In this document: piece after piece, positions 6,545 to 11,031 of the stretch
How the letters are laid out: each line of letters begins with the position of its first letter
Numbering within the stretch: position 1 is the stretch's first letter
From: Neisseriaceae bacterium
Lineage (GTDB): Bacteria > Pseudomonadota > Gammaproteobacteria > Burkholderiales > UBA11063
Direction of reading: 5' to 3'
DNA: 11,031 nucleotides
Assembly: GCA_947441745.1 (NCBI GenBank)
Contig: CANEUJ010000046.1
Coordinates: 1 to 11,031, forward strand
The notes under the pieces: model-generated
The model's database searches: none
Seen by the model: the letters and a program-made list of their open reading frames with translations, nothing else
What the model was told of the DNA's origin: nothing
Position numbers and translations under genes: made by a program

Positions 6545-8215
6545 TTACTCTTCTTTAAACTTATCTTGAAGTAAAGCTCCAAGACTAGTTGTACCAGAAG
6601 ATTTTTCAGCTGATTTGATTTTTTTAATTGCCGCAGCCTCTTCACGAGCATCTTTTGCTTTAACTGATACATTAATTACACGATATTTTTTATCGATATT
6701 AGTAATTAATACTTCAATCTCATCACCAACTTTAAATAATTGATTTAGATCATCAATTTTATCATGACTTGCTTCACGAACTGGTAATATAGCTTCAACA
6801 CCTTCGGTTAATTCAACAACAGCTTCAGCATTAGTTAAAGATTTAACTATACCTTTAACAATAGAACCTTTGTCATTGTTAGTTAAGAATAAACTATACG
6901 GGTCATTATCTAACTGTTTAATACCTAGTGCAATACGCTCTTTTTCTACATCAACAGAAATAATTACCGCTTCAACTTCTTGACCTTTTTTGTAATTACG
7001 GATAGCCGCATCACCAGTTAGTACCCAAGAGATATCAGATACGTGAACTAACCCATCAATTCCACCATCTAGACCAACAAATAAACCAAAGTCAGTAATA
7101 GAACGAATAGTACCTTTTACATTGTCACCTTTTTGGAACTTTTCAGAGAATTCAACCCAAGGGTTTTGTTGACACTGTTTTAAACCTAGACTGATTCTAC
7201 GTTTGTCACCGTCAATTTCAAGAATTTGCACCTGAACTTCATCACCAAGTTTAGCAACTTTAGCAGGATTTACGTTTTTATTAGTCCAATCCATTTCAGA
7301 CACATGAACTAAACCTTCAATCCCATTTTCAATTTCTATAAATGCACCATAATCAGTAATATTAGATACTTTACCGAATAAACGAGTACCAACTGGATGA
7401 CGTTCAGCAACACCAGCCCAAGGGTCATTTGATAACTGTTTAAGCCCAAGCGATACACGATGCTTATCTTGATCAAAACGTAAAACCTTAGCTTCAACTT
7501 CTTGACCAACCGTCAATACTTCAGAAGGATGTTTAACACGCTTCCATGATAAATCAGTTATATACAATAAACCATCAATTCCGCCTAAGTCAACGAATGC
7601 ACCATAATCAGTAATATTTTTAACAATACCTGTTACTATGCTACCTTCTTGCATTCTATCAAATAATGCCTTGTTATCTTCACCTGTTTTTTCAACTAAA
7701 ACAGCTTTACGCGAAATAACGATATTATTACGTCTACGATCTACTTTAATTACTTTAAATTCTACGTCTTTACCCTCAAATGGCGTGAAATCACGAACAG
7801 TTCGTACATCAAGTAACGAACCTGGTAAAAATAGACGTACGTTTTTATACATAACACCAAGCCCACCTTTTACGCGACCGTAAATTGGACCTGATAGTAC
7901 TACTTGTTTTTCCAAAGCTTCTTCTAGCTCAGTCCACGCAGCAAGTCTTCTTGCCTTATCACGTGAAAGCCTAGTTTCACCATAACCATCTTCAATTGCT
8001 TCAATCGCAACATATGTTGTATCACCAACAGCAACCTCAAGAACACCGTGTTCATCTTTAAATTCAGATACTGCAATCAAGGATTCTGACTTAAGACCTG
8101 CATTTACCGTTACATATTTGTTGTCGATACCAACAACTTCAGCTTTAACAACTTCACCTTCACGCATTTCGATTAGAGTTAGTTGTTTTTCGAATAAACT
8201 TGCAAAATTTTCCAT
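6545..8215 (-). CDS. rpsA: 30S ribosomal protein S1
   Basis: S1 binds mRNA on the small ribosomal subunit and helps to load transcripts with weak or structured start regions. The 556 residues (557 in Escherichia coli) contain six S1/OB-fold repeats at about 20-86, 105-171, 191-259, 276-346, 363-433 and 450-519. The third to fifth are the most regular, each with an ITDYGAF or ITDFGLF stretch, and the third and fourth also carry the related GIDGLLYITDLSW and GIEGLVHVSEMDW. The first two, which anchor S1 to the ribosome, are more divergent, and the second keeps the FLPGSLLD stretch. The C-terminus is charged and ends DKFKEE. No Shine-Dalgarno sequence precedes the ATG, as is known for rpsA of Escherichia coli, where S1 represses its own translation. 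It is flanked by cmk and ihfB in the usual proteobacterial order. Confidence 0.98.
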   Translation of the reverse strand: MENFASLFEKQLTLIEMREGEVVKAEVVGIDNKYVTVNAGLKSESLIAVSEFKDEHGVLEVAVGDTTYVAIEAIEDGYGETRLSRDKARRLAAWTELEEALEKQVVLSGPIYGRVKGGLGVMYKNVRLFLPGSLLDVRTVRDFTPFEGKDVEFKVIKVDRRRNNIVISRKAVLVEKTGEDNKALFDRMQEGSIVTGIVKNITDYGAFVDLGGIDGLLYITDLSWKRVKHPSEVLTVGQEVEAKVLRFDQDKHRVSLGLKQLSNDPWAGVAERHPVGTRLFGKVSNITDYGAFIEIENGIEGLVHVSEMDWTNKNVNPAKVAKLGDEVQVQILEIDGDKRRISLGLKQCQQNPWVEFSEKFQKGDNVKGTIRSITDFGLFVGLDGGIDGLVHVSDISWVLTGDAAIRNYKKGQEVEAVIISVDVEKERIALGIKQLDNDPYSLFLTNNDKGSIVKGIVKSLTNAEAVVELTEGVEAILPVREASHDKIDDLNQLFKVGDEIEVLITNIDKKYRVINVSVKAKDAREEAAAIKKIKSAEKSSGTTSLGALLQDKFKEE

Positions 8216-8290
8216 ATTATTTATATTAGACTTAAAAAAATGTTAATAACTGATAGAGTTGGAGACCCCACCACCAAAAAGTTCAAAATA
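8216..8290 (-). promoter_or_regulatory. rpsA leader without Shine-Dalgarno, with a G-rich block
   Basis: On the minus strand the 75 bases before rpsA hold no GGAG-like sequence near the start codon: the last 26 bases are A and T apart from one short GTC. Upstream is a compact G-rich block, GGTGGTGGGGTCTCC (8275-8261), unusual for such AT-rich surroundings. It can close only a weak 4-bp stem (TTGG/CCAA). A run of seven T (8240-8234) lies between the block and the start. In Escherichia coli, S1 autoregulates through an rpsA start region that also lacks a Shine-Dalgarno sequence. That a similar control works here is inference. Confidence 0.4.
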
Positions 8291-8296
8291 GACAAT

Positions 8297-8305
8297 ATTG
8301 TAGCA
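8297..8305 (-). promoter_or_regulatory. Candidate extended -10 promoter for rpsA
   Basis: The minus strand carries TGCTACAAT, an extended -10 (TGn plus TACAAT, five of six matches to TATAAT), just after the cmk stop codon. It would start a transcript near 8290, with a leader of about 75 bases. No good -35 box is seen, which is tolerated with an extended -10. rpsA is also probably transcribed from upstream together with cmk. Confidence 0.35.
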
Positions 8306-8311
8306 TATTAA

Positions 8312-8965
8312 TTATATGTTATGTTTGGAATTTAGTAAAGAAATTATACATTGTACTGTTTCATCAATTGTCATATTATCATTATCGATCAATATAAATG
8401 AAGAATCGTACTTAAGTGGAGCATTAGCTCGCTCTGTATCTTGTTTGTCCCGAGCAATAATATCGGCTAAAATATTATCTAAACTTACATTTATATTATG
8501 CTTTAATTGTTCATAACGTCTTTTTGCTCTAACTGTAGGAGATGCCGTCAGAAAAATTTTAAGATGAGCATTAGGAAAAACCACACTCCCCATATCGCGT
8601 CCATCTGTAACTAGACCTGGCTCAGTTGCAAACTCTCTTTGAAAATCAAGTAGTCGCTTACGAATAACATCGTTTTTTGCTACTGTAGACGCCATCATTC
8701 CAACAGCTTCAGCTCTTAATCCATCTGTTACATCAAGATTATCAACTAAAACACTACCATCTATAAACCTTAACTCCATATTATCAATTAAAGTTAAGAT
8801 TGAATCTATATCTGAACTATCAATTGCCTCTTTAATTGTAATTAAGGCAACCACCCTATATATTGCCCCTGACTCCAAATAATGAAACCCAAGTTTTTTA
8901 GCAATAAGTTTTGCAACGGTACCCTTCCCTGATGATGCTGGCCCATCAATAGTTATTATTTGCAT
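8312..8965 (-). CDS. cmk: Cytidylate kinase
   Basis: The cytoplasmic enzyme phosphorylates CMP and dCMP with ATP to the diphosphates, recycling pyrimidine nucleotides. The 217 residues are slightly shorter than the Escherichia coli protein (227) but hold all landmarks: the P-loop GPASSGKGT (8-16), ESGAIYR (31-37) after the first helix, the CMP-binding DGRDMG (121-126), KIFLTAS (136-142), and the lid region RAKRRY (146-151) with ARDKQDTERANAPLK (171-185). Its ATG overlaps the end of tatD by 10 bases. The nearest ribosome binding site (AAAAGG) is somewhat far, so translational coupling to tatD is likely. It precedes rpsA, as in many proteobacteria. Confidence 0.97.
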   Translation of the reverse strand: MQIITIDGPASSGKGTVAKLIAKKLGFHYLESGAIYRVVALITIKEAIDSSDIDSILTLIDNMELRFIDGSVLVDNLDVTDGLRAEAVGMMASTVAKNDVIRKRLLDFQREFATEPGLVTDGRDMGSVVFPNAHLKIFLTASPTVRAKRRYEQLKHNINVSLDNILADIIARDKQDTERANAPLKYDSSFILIDNDNMTIDETVQCIISLLNSKHNI

Positions 8966-9744
8966 ATATTTGCTTGTGCCTTTTTAAATAGTTTAAAAAA
9001 GTTATCTTTTGTAGCATTTGCCAGCACCTCAAGACTAATGCCTTTCAAATCAGATATATACTGAGCTGTATACTTAACTAGTGCAGGATGGTTAGTTTTG
9101 CCTCTAAAAGGAACTGGAGCCAAAAAAGGCGAATCAGTTTCAATTAATAACATATCTAATGGTACATATTTAGCTACTTCTTGTACAATATTAGCATTTT
9201 TAAAAGTAACTATCCCTGATATTGAAATATAAAAACCCAAATCAAGACATTTTTTGGCATTCTCCAAATTTTCAGTAAAACAATGCATTACCGCACCTGG
9301 ACTCATTGCATCATGATCACGCATTATATCTATTGTATCTTTAATAGACTCCCGTGTATGGATTATTAAAGGCAAATTAGCCTTTTTAGCCACCTCAACA
9401 TGAAGAATAAACCTCTCATGCTGCCAAGACATGTCCTCATCTTGTACTTTATAATAATCTAATCCAGTCTCTCCAATAGCAATCACCTTTGGGTGTAATA
9501 AATATTTTTCTAAATATTCATGAGTTAGCACAAAATCATTCAATTTCTCATCAGGATGAATCCCAACTGATGCAAATAGATTATTGTACTTAGTTGCTAA
9601 ATTAATTATACGCTCCAAATTGTCGGGACGCGTTCCAACACAAAGAGCATACTCGACTTGGTTTTGTTGCATTAAACCAAGATATTCATCTATATTATCA
9701 AAAAGCTCTGAAAAATTTAAATGACAATGTGAATCAACAAACAT
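8956..9744 (-). CDS. tatD: TatD family metal-dependent hydrolase
   Basis: Members are cytoplasmic TIM-barrel nucleases; Escherichia coli TatD is a magnesium-dependent DNase and related proteins include YcfH and YjjV. The 262-residue length is typical. Metal-binding residues are in place: H6 and H8 in VDSHCHLNF, E92 in GETGLDYY (91-98), H129 in IIHTRES (127-133), H154 in VMHCF (152-156), and D204 in ETDSPFLAP (202-210). Also visible are VGIHPD (60-65) and RGKTNHPA (214-221). Which paralogue it matches cannot be settled, since the family members are alike; YcfH-type is plausible. An AGG stands 7 bases before the ATG at 9744. It begins the leftward operon tatD-cmk-rpsA-ihfB, divergent from gmk. 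Confidence 0.92.
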   Translation of the reverse strand: MFVDSHCHLNFSELFDNIDEYLGLMQQNQVEYALCVGTRPDNLERIINLATKYNNLFASVGIHPDEKLNDFVLTHEYLEKYLLHPKVIAIGETGLDYYKVQDEDMSWQHERFILHVEVAKKANLPLIIHTRESIKDTIDIMRDHDAMSPGAVMHCFTENLENAKKCLDLGFYISISGIVTFKNANIVQEVAKYVPLDMLLIETDSPFLAPVPFRGKTNHPALVKYTAQYISDLKGISLEVLANATKDNFFKLFKKAQANICK

Positions 9745-9751
9745 AAAAACC

Positions 9752-9760
9752 TGCTAAAAT
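9752..9760 (+). promoter_or_regulatory. Candidate extended -10 promoter for gmk
   Basis: The 74-base spacer between tatD and gmk carries TGCTAAAAT on the plus strand, an extended -10 with five of six matches to TATAAT. A transcript would start near 9767, giving gmk a leader of about 50 bases. No clear -35 box is seen. The opposite strand must also carry the tatD promoter in this short region, so the two are probably intertwined. Confidence 0.3.
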
Positions 9761-9818
9761 AATGTTTAAGCAACTATTTTACAATATTTAACAATTCTCT
9801 ACATGAAAGATTGCATCT

Positions 9819-10412
9819 ATGCAACAAGGTAATATTTTTGTAATATCAGCCCCATCAGGAGCTGGAAAATCATCTTTAGTAAAAGCTCTATGCGAAAAAG
9901 ACAATAAGGTACAGGTATCTATCTCTCACACAACAAGAAAAATGCGACCTGGTGACATTAACGGAGTAGATTATTTCTTTGTAAATCATAATGAATTTGA
10001 AGAAATGCTCACACAAAATAAATTTTTGGAACATGCAAGGGTTTATGATAATTTCTATGGAACTCATATTGACAGTATAAGAAAAATACAAGCAAATGGA
10101 CATGATGTAATCCTTGAAATTGATAACCAAGGTGCATCACAAGTTAAACAAATTTTTGTTAATGCTATACTTATATATATTCTTCCACCAAGCATCGACG
10201 AATTAAAAAAACGCTTATTCAGTCGTAATACAGATAGCAATGAAACAATACAAAAACGCTTAAGCGAGGCTCAAAAAGATATTTCTCATGCAAAAGAGTT
10301 CGATTATATTGTAATTAATGATAATTTTGCAACAGCACTCGATGATTTATATAGTATAATACGGGTAAGTAGAATGAAAGCCAATGCGGTTTTAATAAAT
10401 TATAAATTCTAG
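9819..10412 (+). CDS. gmk: Guanylate kinase
   Basis: This cytoplasmic enzyme phosphorylates GMP (and dGMP) with ATP to the diphosphate, an essential step to GTP and to the alarmone ppGpp. The 197 residues (207 in Escherichia coli) show the P-loop SAPSGAGKSS (10-19), the GMP-binding region SISHTTRKMRPGDINGVDYF (34-53) with R40 and R43, E71 in FLEHARVY, the NFYGT loop (78-82), EIDNQGA (100-106) and the lid around RLFSRNTDS (132-140). The ATG has only a weak upstream GAAAGA. A nine-codon reading frame beginning at 9803 overlaps this start in another frame. It heads the rightward series gmk-rpoZ-spoT. Confidence 0.97.
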   Translation: MQQGNIFVISAPSGAGKSSLVKALCEKDNKVQVSISHTTRKMRPGDINGVDYFFVNHNEFEEMLTQNKFLEHARVYDNFYGTHIDSIRKIQANGHDVILEIDNQGASQVKQIFVNAILIYILPPSIDELKKRLFSRNTDSNETIQKRLSEAQKDISHAKEFDYIVINDNFATALDDLYSIIRVSRMKANAVLINYKF

Positions 10413-10473
10413 CTCAAATAATCGTTCAAACCAAGTACATAATTTTCACGGTTTATTTATTAAGGATTTAACT

Positions 10474-10680
10474 ATGGCAAGATTCACAGTATCAGATTGT
10501 ATGGAAAACATTCACAATAGATTTAACATGACTTTGGTAGCATCAATTCGAGCCCGTCAAATTGAGTCTAACTCTAATACACTTCTAATTAGTGACGAGA
10601 ACGACAAACCGACAGTACTTGCTTTAAGAGAGATAGCAGATAATTTAATAAACGAAGATATCTTAAATAATATCGAGTAA
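10474..10680 (+). CDS. rpoZ: RNA polymerase omega subunit
   Basis: Omega helps to assemble and stabilise RNA polymerase by chaperoning the beta-prime subunit, and in Escherichia coli forms part of a ppGpp-binding site. The 68-residue protein starts MARFTVSDCMENIHNRF, keeps the LVASIRARQ stretch (22-30), and has the ENDKPTVLALREI segment (42-54). It lacks the long C-terminal tail of the Escherichia coli protein (91 residues), a short form common in betaproteobacteria. An AAGGA ribosome binding site at 10462-10466 lies 7 bases before the ATG. It sits 61 bases after gmk and 9 bases before the RelA/SpoT gene, the widely conserved gmk-rpoZ-spoT arrangement. Confidence 0.96.
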   Translation: MARFTVSDCMENIHNRFNMTLVASIRARQIESNSNTLLISDENDKPTVLALREIADNLINEDILNNIE

Positions 10681-10689
10681 ATAATTATT

Positions 10690-11031
10690 ATGGTATTAGA
10701 TTATGGCATATATAATGAACTTGTTGAAGAAAAAAAACAGATTCTTTTCAAGAATGCTCAATCACGCCTTAATCCAAAACAATTAGAAACTGTTAAACTA
10801 GCGTGTGACGTAGCTAGCCATGCTCATATCCTACAAAAACGCAAAAGTGGTGAGCCTTATATAACTCACCCTATGGAAGTTGCAACAATTATTACCCAAT
10901 GGGGACTTGATGAATATACCATAGCAAGCTCTCTGCTTCATGACGTCATCGAAGACACTGACGTTACCAAATCTGATTTAGAACAAATTTTTGGCCCAAA
11001 TATTGCTGAACTAGTAGATAGTGTTACTAAA
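10690..11031 (+). CDS. spoT: RelA/SpoT bifunctional (p)ppGpp synthetase/hydrolase, N-terminal part (cut by window edge)
   Basis: Only the first 114 codons are present; the reading frame is open to the last base. They cover most of the N-terminal HD hydrolase domain, which removes pyrophosphate from (p)ppGpp. Metal and catalytic residues seen are R51 in KRKSGEPYITHP, H60, the HD pair H84-D85, and E88-D89 in LLHDVIEDTDVT, ending at LVDSVTK. These match hydrolase-active SpoT/Rel enzymes rather than RelA, whose HD domain is degenerate, so this copy should degrade the alarmone. The synthetase, TGS and ACT domains would lie beyond the edge and cannot be judged. The ATG lies 9 bases after the rpoZ stop with a weak GAG upstream, suggesting coupling to rpoZ. 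Confidence 0.93.
   Translation, partial: MVLDYGIYNELVEEKKQILFKNAQSRLNPKQLETVKLACDVASHAHILQKRKSGEPYITHPMEVATIITQWGLDEYTIASSLLHDVIEDTDVTKSDLEQIFGPNIAELVDSVTK

Noticed and set aside
6481..6672. Minus-strand open frame of 63 codons across the rpsA-ihfB junction
   Set aside because: It overlaps both well-supported genes in another frame and has a low-complexity Lys/Leu-rich composition; a shadow frame.
7638..7883. Plus-strand open frame of 81 codons inside rpsA
   Set aside because: Antisense to the highly conserved S1 coding sequence, with no recognisable domain.
8234..8250. GTTATTAAC followed by seven T in the rpsA leader as a terminator or attenuator
   Set aside because: The palindrome leaves only a one-base loop, so no stable hairpin can form; the T-run alone is not a terminator.
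9756..9784. Minus-strand promoter TTGTAA, 17 bases, TATTTT for tatD
   Set aside because: Spacing is ideal, but the transcript would start about 5 bases before the tatD ATG and would lose its ribosome binding site; the -10 match is only four of six.

Overview
The window comes from an AT-rich proteobacterium. Nearly every gene on the right is a conserved proteobacterial housekeeping gene: a six-domain ribosomal protein S1 of 556 residues followed directly by ihfB, a short 68-residue omega subunit, and the order gmk-rpoZ-spoT. Together with the low GC content this fits a low-GC betaproteobacterium (Neisseriales-like) best, but a gammaproteobacterium cannot be excluded. The species cannot be fixed from the sequence alone.

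Right part (about 6246-11031): two housekeeping blocks run divergently from a 74-base spacer. Leftward are tatD, cmk, rpsA and ihfB (DNase/tRNA-quality family hydrolase, CMP kinase, ribosomal protein S1, IHF beta subunit), closed by a clear intrinsic terminator at 6212-6240. Rightward are gmk, rpoZ and the start of a RelA/SpoT (p)ppGpp enzyme that is cut by the window edge (GMP kinase, RNA polymerase omega subunit, alarmone synthesis and hydrolysis).

Left part (about 103-6183): six closely packed or overlapping leftward genes begin just after the ihfB terminator. They are a UDP-N-acetylhexosamine 6-dehydrogenase (TviB/WbpO type), glucose-6-phosphate isomerase (pgi), the CRM-domain ribosome-assembly protein YhbY, a Gfo/Idh/MocA oxidoreductase resembling the WlbA/WbpB UDP-sugar-acid 3-dehydrogenases, a membrane-anchored BNR/Asp-box (sialidase-like) protein, and a small polytopic membrane protein of unknown function. 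Apart from yhbY this reads as the start of a surface-polysaccharide or glycan locus placed next to ihfB, a position known for the Pseudomonas aeruginosa O-antigen cluster. An AT-rich hairpin with a T-rich tail (61-91) may end this operon.

No rRNA, tRNA, CRISPR array, insertion sequence or phage gene was seen. The least-described items are the overlapping BNR-protein/membrane-protein pair, the presence of yhbY in a sugar operon, the run of seven G in the pgi ribosome binding site, and the rpsA leader, which lacks a Shine-Dalgarno sequence. Nothing here is clearly a wholly new system.
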